The notes beneath the pieces were generated by a model. The model made no database searches. It was not told the origin of the DNA and saw nothing but the letters and a program-made list of their open reading frames with translations. The translations under genes and the position numbers were made by a program. Positions 1 through 8,878 of a stretch of DNA of 64,000 bases are shown piece by piece (position 1 is the first letter of the stretch; each line of letters opens with the position of its first letter). Source of the DNA: Rhizobiaceae bacterium (lineage in GTDB: Bacteria; Pseudomonadota; Alphaproteobacteria; Rhizobiales; Rhizobiaceae); contig JAHBYW010000003.1 of the NCBI GenBank assembly GCA_019635755.1, positions 496,001 through 560,000 of the forward strand, read 5' to 3'.

Positions 1-696
1 CAGGCCGGCGATCGACTTGACGTTGATCGCGGCGATCTGGTCGGTGCTGAGCTCGCCGATCTGGTCGGAGGTGAGCGCGCCGATCTGCGCGGCCGTCATC
101 GCACCGATCTGGTCGGTCGAGAGCGCGGCGATCTGGTCGGTGGTCATCGCCGCGACCTGTGTCGTCTTGAGGCCGGCGATCTGCTGCTTGGTCAGCGCCT
201 CGACCTGGTCGGTCGACAGGCCGGCCAGCGCATCGTCGCTGAGGCCGGCGATCGCCTTGGCGTTGATCGCGGCGATCTCGTCCGTGGAGAACTCGGCGAT
301 GCCCTCGGCGCTGATGGCGGCGAGTTGCGTGGCGTTCAGCCCGGCGACCTGGGAGGCCGTCAGCGCCTCGACCTGCTCCGTGCTGAGGCTGCCGATCTGC
401 GTGGCGCTGAACGCCGCGATCTGGGTCTTGCCGAAGGCCTCGATCTTGGCGGCGTCGATGGAAGCGAGCTGGTCGACGGTGAGGCCCTTGATGCCGGCCG
501 CCGAGATGGCGCCGAGCTGTTCGTTGCTCATGCCCTCGACATCATCGGCATCGATGGCGCCGATCTGGGCCGCGCTCAGCGCACCGACCTGCTTCACGTT
601 CAAGGCGGCGACGTCGTCGGCGCTCAGCGCCGCGATCGTCGTGGTCGACATGGCCTTGATCTGATTGACGGAGAGGGACGTTACGATCGAAGTCAT
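1..696 (-). CDS. Octapeptide-repeat protein, N-terminal part (cut by window edge)
   Basis: The frame runs leftwards from an ATG at 696 and is still open at base 1, so only the first 232 residues are present. Almost the whole stretch is an eight-residue repeat of the form (L/I/M)-(S/T)-x-x-Q-(I/V)-x-(A/G), with units such as LSTDQIAA, LSTEQVEA, LTSDQIGE and MTAAQIGA, about 28 in all. No signal peptide is visible at the N-terminus (MTSIVTSLSVNQIKAMS). The bottom-strand frame is preferred because the repeat is regular only there; the top-strand open frames over it are shadows. The alternating small and hydrophobic positions suggest a solenoid or beta-helix-like fold. Similar repeat proteins in rhizobia are loosely annotated as haem-utilisation or adhesin-like proteins, but no function can be assigned from this part alone. 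Confidence 0.7.
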   Translation of the reverse strand, partial: MTSIVTSLSVNQIKAMSTTTIAALSADDVAALNVKQVGALSAAQIGAIDADDVEGMSNEQLGAISAAGIKGLTVDQLASIDAAKIEAFGKTQIAAFSATQIGSLSTEQVEALTASQVAGLNATQLAAISAEGIAEFSTDEIAAINAKAIAGLSDDALAGLSTDQVEALTKQQIAGLKTTQVAAMTTDQIAALSTDQIGAMTAAQIGALTSDQIGELSTDQIAAINVKSIAGL

Positions 697-1231
697 GTTC
701 GGGCGCCTTCAGCGTTACACAGTTACCGGTCTACCCTGGCCACCCGCCGACCGGGCCCACTGGCCCGCAATCGGCGCATTGCGCGTTTCCGCTGGTGGTT
801 GGTCCCGACGGGCGCGCTCGATGGCTGCGACCGCCCGGACACCTGCCGGACAGGGATTTCTGCGAAACATGGCCCCCTTGCAGGAGCCGGGACGGCGGAG
901 GCGCATCATGCAGCAGGGCTGCGATGCCCTGCTTCCGCGTCTTTGGATGCCATACGCCCCGCGGTCGCGGGACGGTTCTCCGGTGAAAGCCCTCGTCGAA
1001 CCCCGACACGCCGGAGGTCGTGTCTCGGCACTTTGCTTGCCTGTGCGGACATTAGCGCCGACGTTCAAATTTTTCCTTAACGCTTCGCCATCGGTTTACC
1101 TTGATCTGTGAAACAAGGCCTGTAACGGCTGGCCGGCGGCAGGACCATGACGTGCCGCGCGCACCGCTTCCGCGCGGTAGGCGCGGGCTGAAAATCGCGC
1201 TATAGAGCCGCGCGAACAGAGCCTAGGCTGA
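697..1231. other. Intergenic region, 535 bp
   Basis: This lies between the start of the octapeptide-repeat gene (leftward) and glnD (rightward), so it should hold both divergent promoters. Open frames exist on both strands but none has recognisable protein character. I see no clear -35/-10 pair, RNA motif or strong terminator. A short inverted repeat CCTTG/CAAGG lies near 1098-1118. Confidence 0.5.
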
Positions 1232-4033
1232 ATGGCCCGACATTCCCCGAAATTCGACGAGATCATCGACGGCGAGATGCTCCGCAAGTACCTGACCTCG
1301 CTGGCGATCGGCGAGGCGGGCGACGGCTCGGGCGCGGAGGTGCGCGAAAAGGTCCTGCAGCTGGTCCGCTCGCGGCTGGCGGAGGGACGAACCGCGGCCG
1401 AAAAGATGCTGCGGCAGGACGGCAGCGGCATGCTGTGTGCGACGCGGCTGTCGCACCTGATGGACGAGATCATCCGCTCGCTGTACGAATTCGCGCTCGC
1501 GCTTGTTCCGCGGCCGAAGAGCCGGACGGCGCTCGAGAAGATGGCGGTCGTCGCGGTCGGCGGCTATGGCCGCGGCACGCTGGCGCCGGGCTCGGACATC
1601 GACCTCCTGTTCCTGCTGCCCGCCAAGCAGACGGCGTGGGGCGAGAAGATCGTCGAATACCTGCTCTACGTGCTCTGGGACGTCGGGCTGAAGGTCGGCC
1701 ACGCCACGCGCACCGTGGATGAATGCATCAGGCTCTCCAAGGGCGATACGACGATCGCCACGTCGATCCTGGAGGCGCGCCTGCTGGCCGGCGAGGAACC
1801 GCTCTACGAAAGCCTGATCGCGCGCTTCGACAAGGAGGTCGTGAAGAACACCGGGCCCGAATATGTGCAGGCCAAGCTAGCCGAGCGCGACGAGCGCCAC
1901 GCCAAGGCCGGCGAGAGCCGCTACCTGGTGGAGCCTAACATCAAGGACGGCAAGGGCGGGCTGCGCGACCTGCAGACTCTCTTCTGGATCGGCAAGTATT
2001 TCTATCGCGTGCGCACCGGCGAGGAGCTGGTCGGGCACGGCGTGTTCCGCGCCGACGAGTACCGGCAGTTCCGCAAGGCGGAGGATTTCCTCTGGGCCGT
2101 GCGCTGCCACATGCATTTCCAGACCGGCAAGGCCGAGGAGCGGCTGCACTTCGACATCCAGCGCGAGATCGCCGCCCGGCTCGGCTACACCAGCCATCCC
2201 GGCCTCTCGGCGGTAGAGCGCTTCATGAAGCACTACTTCCTCATCGCCAAGGAGGTCGGCGACCTGACGCGGATCTTCTGCGCCGCGCTGGAGCAGGAGC
2301 AGGCCAAGCAGGCGCCGGGCTTCAACCGGCTGTTCCAGACCTTCGCAAGGCGCAAGCGCAAGCTGGCCGGAAGCAGCGACTTCATCGTCGACAACGACCG
2401 CATCAACATCGTCGACGACACGGTGTTCGCGCGCGACCCGGTGAACCTGCTCCGTCTGTTCTGGTTCGCCGACCGGCACGGGCTAGAGTACCACCCCGAC
2501 GCGCTCAAGCTGCTCACCCGTTCGCTCAAGCTGGTCGACCGGAAGCTGAGGCGCGACACGGAGGCCAACCGCCTGTTCCTCGAAGTGCTGACGTCGGATC
2601 GGAGCCCCGAGCTGAACCTCAGGCGCATGAACGAATCGGGGCTGCTGGGGCGGCTGATGCCGGACTTCGGCAAGATCGTCGCCATGATGCAGTTCTCGAT
2701 GTACCACCACTACACGGTGGACGAGCACCTGATCCGCTGCATCGGCGTGCTGTCGGAGATCGAGCATGGCGACGGGGAGAAGCTGCATCCTCTGTCGCAT
2801 TCGCTCATGCCCAGCCTGAAGGCGCAGCGCGAATTGCTCTACGTCGCCGTGCTGCTGCACGACATCGCCAAGGGCCGGCCCGAGGACCACTCCGAGGCCG
2901 GCGCGAAGATCGCGCGCCGTCTCTGCCCGCATATGGGCCTGTCGCCGGCCGACACCGAGACGGTGGCGTGGCTGGTCGAGCACCATCTGCTGATGTCGAT
3001 GACGGCGCAGACGCGCGACCTGAACGACCGCAAGACCATCGCCGATTTCGCGGCCGTGGTGCAGTCCGTCGAGCGGCTGAAGCTGCTGCTGGTGCTGACG
3101 GTGTGCGATATCCGCGGCGTCGGTCCGGGCGTCTGGAACGGCTGGAAGGGGCAGTTGCTCCGCACGCTCTATTTCGAGACCGAGCTGCAGCTGACCGGCG
3201 GCTTTTCGGAGGTGTCGCGGGCCGAACGCACGGCGGCTGCGCGCGACCTTCTCGCGGAAGCGCTGCACGGCTGGAGCGAGAAGGAGCGCAAGCGTTACGC
3301 CAAGCTCCACTACGAGAACTACCTGCTGACCGTCGACCTCAAGGACCAGGTACGTCACGCCGAGCTTATCCGAGAAGCGGATGCCGCCAGGCGGCCGCTG
3401 GCGACGATGGTGACGGTTCACGCGTTCGAGGCCGTGACGGAAATCACCGTGCTGGCGCAGGACCACCCGCGGCTGCTGTCGGTGATCGCCGGCGCCTGCG
3501 CCGCGGCGGGGGGCAACATCGTCGACGCGCAGATCTTCACCACCTCCGACGGACGTGCGCTGGACACGATCCTGATCAGCCGCGAGTTCGACCGCGACGA
3601 GGACGAGCGCCGCCGCGCCGAACGCGTCGGCAAGCTGATCGAGGACGCACTGCTCGGCAAGGCCTGGCTGCCCGAGATCATCGAGAAGCGGACGAAACCC
3701 AAGCGCGGGTCGAGGATCTTCGTCATCGAGCCTCGCGTGGACATCCGCAACTCGCTATCGAACCGCTTCTCCGTCATCGAGGTTACGGGGCTCGACCGGC
3801 CCGGCCTGCTGTCGGAGATCACCGGGGCGCTGTCCGATCTCTCGCTCGACATCGCCTCGGCGCACATCACGACGTTCGGCGAGAAGGTGATCGACACGTT
3901 CTACGTGACCGACCTGACCGGCCAGAAGATCGAGAACCCGACGCGGACCAAGACGATCCACGACCGGCTTGTCGCGACGCTGGAGGGCAAGGCCGCGCCG
4001 CGCGAACGCAAGGCGCGCGTGGCGGCGGAATAG
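1232..4033 (+). CDS. glnD: Bifunctional [protein-PII] uridylyltransferase / uridylyl-removing enzyme GlnD
   Basis: GlnD senses glutamine and adds or removes UMP on PII proteins (GlnB/GlnK), controlling the nitrogen-starvation response in the cytosol. The 933-residue protein has the usual family layout. The nucleotidyltransferase motif GGYGRG...[11 protein letters not shown] is near residues 110-130. An HD phosphohydrolase motif [15 protein letters not shown] is near 540. Two C-terminal ACT domains begin around 735 ([11 protein letters not shown]) and 850 ([14 protein letters not shown]). Length and domain order fit a full-length enzyme. murJ starts 8 bases downstream and is probably co-transcribed, as in other rhizobia. 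The start is the first in-frame ATG giving the normal N-terminus; no strong ribosome-binding site is visible. Confidence 0.97.
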   Translation: MARHSPKFDEIIDGEMLRKYLTSLAIGEAGDGSGAEVREKVLQLVRSRLAEGRTAAEKMLRQDGSGMLCATRLSHLMDEIIRSLYEFALALVPRPKSRTALEKMAVVAVGGYGRGTLAPGSDIDLLFLLPAKQTAWGEKIVEYLLYVLWDVGLKVGHATRTVDECIRLSKGDTTIATSILEARLLAGEEPLYESLIARFDKEVVKNTGPEYVQAKLAERDERHAKAGESRYLVEPNIKDGKGGLRDLQTLFWIGKYFYRVRTGEELVGHGVFRADEYRQFRKAEDFLWAVRCHMHFQTGKAEERLHFDIQREIAARLGYTSHPGLSAVERFMKHYFLIAKEVGDLTRIFCAALEQEQAKQAPGFNRLFQTFARRKRKLAGSSDFIVDNDRINIVDDTVFARDPVNLLRLFWFADRHGLEYHPDALKLLTRSLKLVDRKLRRDTEANRLFLEVLTSDRSPELNLRRMNESGLLGRLMPDFGKIVAMMQFSMYHHYTVDEHLIRCIGVLSEIEHGDGEKLHPLSHSLMPSLKAQRELLYVAVLLHDIAKGRPEDHSEAGAKIARRLCPHMGLSPADTETVAWLVEHHLLMSMTAQTRDLNDRKTIADFAAVVQSVERLKLLLVLTVCDIRGVGPGVWNGWKGQLLRTLYFETELQLTGGFSEVSRAERTAAARDLLAEALHGWSEKERKRYAKLHYENYLLTVDLKDQVRHAELIREADAARRPLATMVTVHAFEAVTEITVLAQDHPRLLSVIAGACAAAGGNIVDAQIFTTSDGRALDTILISREFDRDEDERRRAERVGKLIEDALLGKAWLPEIIEKRTKPKRGSRIFVIEPRVDIRNSLSNRFSVIEVTGLDRPGLLSEITGALSDLSLDIASAHITTFGEKVIDTFYVTDLTGQKIENPTRTKTIHDRLVATLEGKAAPRERKARVAAE

Positions 4034-4041
4034 ATCGCCTC

Positions 4042-5637
4042 ATGAGCCTGCTCAAGAAATTCGCCACCGTCGCGTCCGGCACGCTGATGAGCCGCATCCT
4101 CGGCTTCACGCGCGAGATGCTGATGGCCGCGGCGCTTGGCACCGGCCCGGTGGCCGACGCGTTCAACGCAGCGTTCCGATTTCCAAACACCTTCCGGCGC
4201 CTCTTCGCGGAAGGGGCGTTCAACGCCGCCTTCGTGCCGCTCTTCGCCAAGGAGATCGAGGCGAACGGCATCGACGGGGCGCGGCGTTTCGCCGAGGAGG
4301 TGTTCGGCGTCCTCTTCTCCGTGCTGCTGGCGCTGACGATCCTGCTCGAACTGTCGATGCCGCTGCTGGTGCAGTACGTCATCGCGCCGGGCTTCGCCGG
4401 CGACGCGACAAAATACGACATGACCGTCTCGCTGGCGATCATCATGTTTCCGTACCTGATGTGCATGTCGCTGGGCGCGATGATGGCCGGCATGCTGAAC
4501 TCGCTGCACCGCTACTTCGCCGCGGCGATCGCGCCGGTGTTCCTGAACGTGATCCTGATCGGCGTCCTGGCCTATGCCTGGTACCGCGGCGCCGACGGGC
4601 TGACCGTCGGCTACGCGCTCGCCTGGGGCGTGCTGGCGGCCGGCGTCGTCCAGCTCGCCATCGTCTGGGTCGCGGTGCGCGACGCCGGCGCCTCGATCGG
4701 CTTCCGGCGGCCGCGCCTGACGCCGGGCGTCAAGCGCCTGCTGGTGCTGGCGCTGCCGGCGGCGATCACCGGCGGCATCACGCAGATCAACCTCCTGATC
4801 AACACCGCCATCGCCACCGGCAAGGACGGGGCGGTCGCCGCGCTCGCCTATGCCGACCGCATCTACCAGCTGCCGCTCGGCGTCGTCGGCATCGCCGTGG
4901 CGATCGTGCTCCTGCCCGAACTGTCGCGCGCGCTGCGCTCCGGCAACGAGGTGGAGGCATCGAACCTGCAGAACCGATCTGTCGAGTTCACGCTGTTCCT
5001 GACGCTGCCCGCGGCGGCCGCCCTGTTCGTGATGTCGGAGCCGATCGTGCGCCTGCTCTACGAGCGCGGCAACTTCTCGCCCGAAGCGACGGCCATCGTC
5101 GCCGACGTCCTCGCCATCTACGGCCTGGCGCTCCCGGCCTTCGTGCTGATCAAGGCTTTCCTGCCGGGCTTCTTCGCTCGGGAGGACACGCGCACGCCGA
5201 TGATCTTCGCCGGCGTCTCGGTGGTGGTGAACGTGTCGCTCGCGCTGACGCTGTTCCCGCACCTGGCCGAGACGGGGATCGCCACCGCGGAGGCGGTCGC
5301 CGGCTGGGTCAACGCGGCGCTCCTCTTCGGCATGCTGGTCTGGCGCGGGCATTGGGGCCGCGACCTGCCGCTGCTCACCCGCATCCCGCGCCTGGCACTT
5401 GCCGCCGTGCTGATGGGCGCGGCGATCTGGTACGCCGTCGACTGGCTTTCCGTGCCGCTCGGCTCGGCCTCGCCACTCTGGACCCAGGCGGGAACGCTGG
5501 CGGCGATCGTCTTCGGCGCGATGCTGCTCTATTTCGTGCTCGCCTTCGCCAGCGGCGGCGCCGACATCGGCCTGGTGCGGCGGAGCATGCGGAGGCGGTC
5601 GACCTCCGGGCCTACGGAACCGTCTCCAGATCCGTGA
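4042..5637 (+). CDS. murJ: Lipid II flippase MurJ (MviN family)
   Basis: MurJ moves lipid-linked peptidoglycan precursors across the inner membrane. The 531-residue protein is made of about 14 hydrophobic segments and starts MSLLKKFATVASGTLMSRIL, with the characteristic early motifs GFTREMLMAAALGTG and FRFPNTFRRLFAEGAFNAAF. The ATG at 4042 lies 8 bases after the glnD stop; a longer upstream reading frame exists but is only a shadow of glnD. The last residues (RRSTSGPTEPSPDP) and the stop lie inside the 3' end of the convergent vapC gene, with 26 bp of overlap, so the tail may have been altered when the toxin-antitoxin pair arrived. Confidence 0.96.
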   Translation: MSLLKKFATVASGTLMSRILGFTREMLMAAALGTGPVADAFNAAFRFPNTFRRLFAEGAFNAAFVPLFAKEIEANGIDGARRFAEEVFGVLFSVLLALTILLELSMPLLVQYVIAPGFAGDATKYDMTVSLAIIMFPYLMCMSLGAMMAGMLNSLHRYFAAAIAPVFLNVILIGVLAYAWYRGADGLTVGYALAWGVLAAGVVQLAIVWVAVRDAGASIGFRRPRLTPGVKRLLVLALPAAITGGITQINLLINTAIATGKDGAVAALAYADRIYQLPLGVVGIAVAIVLLPELSRALRSGNEVEASNLQNRSVEFTLFLTLPAAAALFVMSEPIVRLLYERGNFSPEATAIVADVLAIYGLALPAFVLIKAFLPGFFAREDTRTPMIFAGVSVVVNVSLALTLFPHLAETGIATAEAVAGWVNAALLFGMLVWRGHWGRDLPLLTRIPRLALAAVLMGAAIWYAVDWLSVPLGSASPLWTQAGTLAAIVFGAMLLYFVLAFASGGADIGLVRRSMRRRSTSGPTEPSPDP

Positions 5638-6013
5638 AGCGGAACTCGTCGGCGGTCGAGAGGATCGGCACGCCGAAGTGCCTGGCACAGGCGTAGTGGA
5701 AGCAGTCGGCAATGTTGAGGCGACGCGTACCTCGTTGATACCGTCGCGCCGCTTCGGTCGACAGCGCGAGCGTTTCGTCGGGCGGCGGCATTTGCCGGAC
5801 TTCGATCTCCCGGCGGTTCAGCAGACGACGCACCGCCGCCTCGGCCAGATCATAGCTGTCGAACTTGTCTGCCCTCGCCAGGGCAACAATGGCTTCCCAC
5901 GCAGCAATGGGATTGGTGAAGGGATGGGGTGCGGCCGTGAGAGCCGCCGAACACCGCGGCTCCTCGGCCTCACCGCTGAGGATTGCAACGATGGCAGCTG
6001 CATCAACGAACAT
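5612..6013 (-). CDS. vapC: PIN-domain toxin, VapC family
   Basis: VapC toxins are Mg2+-dependent RNases that cleave tRNA or rRNA and are held inactive by VapB. The 133-residue protein begins MFVDAAAIVAIL and keeps the four acidic PIN positions: D4, E40 (AAWEAIVAL), D103 (NIADCFHYA) and D122 (LSTADEF). Its ATG overlaps the vapB stop as TGATG, the tight coupling typical of such operons; a longer upstream start would run into vapB. The 3' end overlaps the end of murJ on the other strand. The pair sits between murJ and trpS, which are close neighbours in related genomes, so it is probably an inserted accessory module. Confidence 0.9.
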   Translation of the reverse strand: MFVDAAAIVAILSGEAEEPRCSAALTAAPHPFTNPIAAWEAIVALARADKFDSYDLAEAAVRRLLNRREIEVRQMPPPDETLALSTEAARRYQRGTRRLNIADCFHYACARHFGVPILSTADEFRFTDLETVP

Positions 6014-6267
6014 CAGTCTACCGCCGGATCGCCCACGATCTCGTCCCACACATGGCGTGGCAGCGGTTTCCGCATCTCGTCCGTGAGCACAATACCCAGT
6101 TCGGCCCTGATGCGCTCCGCCGTTTCCATCGGCGATTCGTTCTGACGACGTCGGGCCAGCGCTTCCCTCATGGCAATGAGGACGGCTTCCGTCACGCCCA
6201 CGCCTTCCATCTCCGCCAGCTTGCGGGTCAGCCGGTCGGCCTCGGCATTGGTGATGTTGATCGTCAT
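6013..6267 (-). CDS. vapB: VapB-type antitoxin (Rv0623/PSK-like)
   Basis: This 84-residue protein precedes and overlaps vapC. It starts MTINITNAEADRLTRKLAEM, a short ribbon-helix-helix-like N-terminus. It continues with TEAVLIAMREALARRR and a C-terminal part (RIRAELGIVLTDEMRKP) expected to wrap the toxin. The family fit is the transcription-factor-like antitoxins paired with PIN toxins (PSK_trans_fac/Rv0623). The ATG at 6267 is chosen over an upstream start because it gives the canonical N-terminus. The protein probably also represses its own promoter in the roughly 150 bp before trpS, which face both ways. Confidence 0.85.
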   Translation of the reverse strand: MTINITNAEADRLTRKLAEMEGVGVTEAVLIAMREALARRRQNESPMETAERIRAELGIVLTDEMRKPLPRHVWDEIVGDPAVD

Positions 6268-6416
6268 GTAGACACCTCGGTCAACATCATGAAATGTAGA
6301 TCCGTTCGGCTTCTTCGGCAACCACTTGCCGTCACGCGGTGCTTCCGCCATAAGCCCGCCGTCCTGACGGACTCTCGCCGCGCGCGAGGTGGCCCTCCAA
6401 CAGCCCGAGGTACAAC

Positions 6417-7484
6417 ATGTCCAGCTTCAAGCCGCTCGTCTTTTCGGGCGTCCAGCCCACCGGCAATCTGCATCTCGGCAACTATCTCGGCGCGATCAAG
6501 AAGTTCGTCGCGCTGCAGGACCAGTCCGACTGCATCTATTGCGTCGTCGACCTGCATTCGCTGACCGCCCAGCTCGTCCACGACGACCTCGAGGACCAGA
6601 CGCGCCAGATCACCGCCGCCTTCCTGGCCTCCGGCATCGACCCGATGAAGCACATCGTCTTCAACCAGAGCCGCGTCATGCAGCACGCCGAGCTTGCCTG
6701 GATATTCAACTGCGTCGCCCGCATCGGCTGGATGAACCGCATGACGCAGTTCAAGGACAAGGCCGGCAAGGACCGCGAGAACGCCTCGCTCGGCCTGCTC
6801 GCCTATCCGAGCCTGATGGCGGCGGACATCCTCGTCTACCGCGCCACCCACGTGCCGGTCGGCGAGGACCAGAAGCAGCATCTGGAGCTGACCCGCGACA
6901 TCGCACAGAAGTTTAACAACGACTTTTCCGGCCGAATCGCGGCGCGGGGCCTCGGCGTCGAGATGCAGGTCGGCGAGGAGACGGTCCAGGGCTATTTCCC
7001 GATCACCGAGCCGGTGATCGGCGGGCCGGCCGCGCGCATCATGAGCCTGCGCGACGGGTCCAAGAAGATGTCGAAGTCCGACCCCTCCGACCTGTCGCGC
7101 ATCAATCTGACCGACGACGCCGACACGATCTCGAAGAAGATCAAGAAGGCCAAGACCGACCCGGATGCCCTGCCCTCCGAGGTCAAGGGTCTGGAAAGCC
7201 GGCCGGAAGCTGACAACCTCGTCGGCATCTATGCCGGTCTGGCCGACATGACGGCCGAGCAGGTGCTGGCCGAATTCGGCGGCCGGCAGTTCTCCGTGTT
7301 CAAGCCGGCGCTGGCCGACCTCGCCGTCGAGAAGCTCGCACCGGTGGCGGGCGAGATGCGGCGCATCATGGCCGACACGACCTATGTCGACGGCGTGCTG
7401 CGGGACGGCGGCGAGCGCGCCGGCGCGCTGGCCGAAGCGACGATGCGGGACGTCCGCTCCATCATCGGCCTCTTGCAGGATTGA
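6417..7484 (+). CDS. trpS: Tryptophanyl-tRNA synthetase
   Basis: This class Ic aminoacyl-tRNA synthetase charges tRNA-Trp. The 355-residue protein starts [20 protein letters not shown]. It carries the HIGH-like signature [15 protein letters not shown] near residues 15-29 and a KMSKS loop ([10 protein letters not shown]) near 216-225. Length is normal for a bacterial TrpRS. It follows the vapBC insertion and precedes a universal stress protein and nfu, the order seen in other Hyphomicrobiales. Confidence 0.97.
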   Translation: MSSFKPLVFSGVQPTGNLHLGNYLGAIKKFVALQDQSDCIYCVVDLHSLTAQLVHDDLEDQTRQITAAFLASGIDPMKHIVFNQSRVMQHAELAWIFNCVARIGWMNRMTQFKDKAGKDRENASLGLLAYPSLMAADILVYRATHVPVGEDQKQHLELTRDIAQKFNNDFSGRIAARGLGVEMQVGEETVQGYFPITEPVIGGPAARIMSLRDGSKKMSKSDPSDLSRINLTDDADTISKKIKKAKTDPDALPSEVKGLESRPEADNLVGIYAGLADMTAEQVLAEFGGRQFSVFKPALADLAVEKLAPVAGEMRRIMADTTYVDGVLRDGGERAGALAEATMRDVRSIIGLLQD

Positions 7485-7489
7485 GGCAC

Positions 7490-7514
7490 GCCGGGGCGGT
7501 ACGCCTGCCCCGGC
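7490..7514 (+). terminator. GC-rich hairpin after trpS
   Basis: A perfect 8-bp stem GCCGGGGC/GCCCCGGC with a 9-base loop begins 6 bases after the trpS stop. There is no T-run, so it is at best a weak or factor-assisted terminator, or an mRNA 3'-end protector. Confidence 0.4.
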
Positions 7515-7615
7515 CATCCGCCTGACCGTTGGTCACCCGTCACTACGTTGCCCTTGGCCCGGCGCGGTGGCAGATTGCGGCCGGACAAGGACTGCTGAGG
7601 GGGCAGGACTGGATC

Positions 7616-8107
7616 ATGGTCTCCAAGCGGCTCAGCCGGGAAGCCGGCCACCGGCGAAAGTTCCTCGCCATCATCGACGACACGCCCGAATGCGAGCGCG
7701 CCGTCGCCTATGCCTCGCGCCGCGCGCGCAGCACCGGCGGCGTGCTGGTGCTGCTCTACGTGATCGAGCCCGGTGACTTCCAGCACTGGCTGGGCGTCGA
7801 GAAGATCATGCGCGAGGAGGCCTCCGCGACCGCTTCGGCCGCGCTGGACGGCTATGCCCAGACGATCCGGCAGAACATCGGCATCGAGCCGGAACTCGTC
7901 GTGCGCGAGGGCAAGGCGACCGAGGAGATCCACCGGCTGATCGAGGACGACCAGGACATCGCGATCCTGGTGCTGGCAGCCGGCGCCGGCAAGGAGGGGC
8001 CCGGTCCGCTGGTCTCGTCCATCGCCGGCAAGGCCGCCGCCTTTCCGATCCCGGTCACCGTCGTTCCGCAGAACCTCAGCGACGAGGACATCGAGAACCT
8101 CGCCTGA
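7616..8107 (+). CDS. Universal stress protein (UspA family)
   Basis: The 163-residue cytosolic protein has a single Usp fold. An N-terminal strand KFLAIIDDTPECERAV is followed by the helix carrying YASRRARSTGG and then VLVLLYVIEP. Near the end is a glycine-rich stretch (LAAGAGKEGPGPLVSSIAGK) in the position of the ATP-binding loop, followed by the closing strand FPIPVTVVPQ. The ATG at 7616 is chosen because the upstream in-frame extension is not conserved-looking. Such proteins sit between trpS and nfu in other rhizobia. The target of this one is unknown. Confidence 0.88.
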   Translation: MVSKRLSREAGHRRKFLAIIDDTPECERAVAYASRRARSTGGVLVLLYVIEPGDFQHWLGVEKIMREEASATASAALDGYAQTIRQNIGIEPELVVREGKATEEIHRLIEDDQDIAILVLAAGAGKEGPGPLVSSIAGKAAAFPIPVTVVPQNLSDEDIENLA

Positions 8108-8170
8108 GGGCCGACGGGAGCCGCGCGGTGTGCGCGTGGTTTCCCTTGAACCCCGTGCGAATAGGCTCTA

Positions 8171-8188
8171 CTTAGAACTATTCCAAAG
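8171..8188. promoter_or_regulatory. Candidate iron control element (Irr box) upstream of nfu
   Basis: The sequence CTTAGAACTATTCCAAAG is an imperfect dyad (TTAGAA-n3-TTCCAA). It closely resembles the Irr-binding ICE motif of Hyphomicrobiales, roughly TTTAGAA-n3-TTCTAAA. It lies 34 bases before the nfu ATG, a position suited to control of nfu by haem/iron status. Confidence 0.5.
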
Positions 8189-8221
8189 AATCTCTCTCGC
8201 GCGCCCCGTGGAGAAGCTGCC

Positions 8222-8791
8222 ATGTTCATCCAGACCGAAGCGACGCCGAACCCGGCGACCCTGAAGTTCCTGCCCGGCAAGGAAGTGCTGCGCGAGGGCA
8301 CGGCCGACTTCCGCGACGCCGAGGGCGCGCGCGCCGCCTCGCCGCTGGCCGGCCGGCTGTTCGACGTGCCGGGCGTGACCGGCGTCTTCTTCGGCTACGA
8401 CTTCATCACCGTGACCAAGGACGGACCGGACTGGCAGCACCTCAAGCCGGCGATCCTCGGCGCGATCATGGAACACTTCATGTCCGGCCAGCCGATCATG
8501 GCCGGCACCGAGCGGGCGGAGCATACCGACGAGGCCGGCGAGTTCTTCGACAAGGCCGACGCGGAGATCGTCGTCACCATCAAGGAACTGCTCGACACGC
8601 GGGTGCGGCCGGCGGTCGCGCAGGATGGCGGCGACATCACCTTCCGTGGCTATGAGAACGGCACCGTGTTCCTGAACATGAAGGGGGCCTGCGCCGGCTG
8701 CCCGTCGTCGACCGCCACGCTGAAGCACGGCATTCAGAACCTGCTGAAGCACTTCGTGCCGGAAGTGCAGCAGGTCGAGCAGGTCGCCTAG
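8222..8791 (+). CDS. NifU-family Fe-S cluster scaffold/carrier (Nfu)
   Basis: Nfu proteins bind and deliver [4Fe-4S] clusters to target proteins. The 189-residue product has the two-domain layout of alphaproteobacterial and mitochondrial Nfu: an N-terminal Nfu_N domain (MFIQTEATPNPATLKFLPGK) and a C-terminal NifU domain with the cluster-binding CAGC motif at residues 157-160. The stop TAG lies within a CTAG tetranucleotide that was the target of the adjacent IS481-type insertion, so the coding sequence is intact to its last codon but its former 3' flank now lies 1 kb away. A candidate Irr box precedes it. Confidence 0.94.
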   Translation: MFIQTEATPNPATLKFLPGKEVLREGTADFRDAEGARAASPLAGRLFDVPGVTGVFFGYDFITVTKDGPDWQHLKPAILGAIMEHFMSGQPIMAGTERAEHTDEAGEFFDKADAEIVVTIKELLDTRVRPAVAQDGGDITFRGYENGTVFLNMKGACAGCPSSTATLKHGIQNLLKHFVPEVQQVEQVA

Positions 8792-8792
8792 C

Positions 8793-8820
8793 TGTCGTTG
8801 CTATGAAGGTTGTTCATTCG
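8793..8820 (+). repeat. IS481 left inverted repeat
   Basis: The left end begins TGTCGTTGC and shares a second block AGGTTGTTCA with the right end. It directly follows the CCTAG flank plus one base. Confidence 0.82.
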
Positions 8821-8878
8821 AGGAGGGACTGAGAAGCTGGGGTTGCGACACCAACCAACCTTCAGCGGAGCTCCCCGA

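Noticed and set aside
17-664. + strand open frame of 215 codons at the window start
   Set aside because: It is the reverse of a perfectly periodic octapeptide repeat on the - strand; the + frame has no periodic hydrophobic logic beyond the mirrored repeat.
3901-5712. Long - strand open frame (603 codons) over murJ
   Set aside because: murJ on the + strand is intact and conserved; the antisense frame has shadow-type composition.
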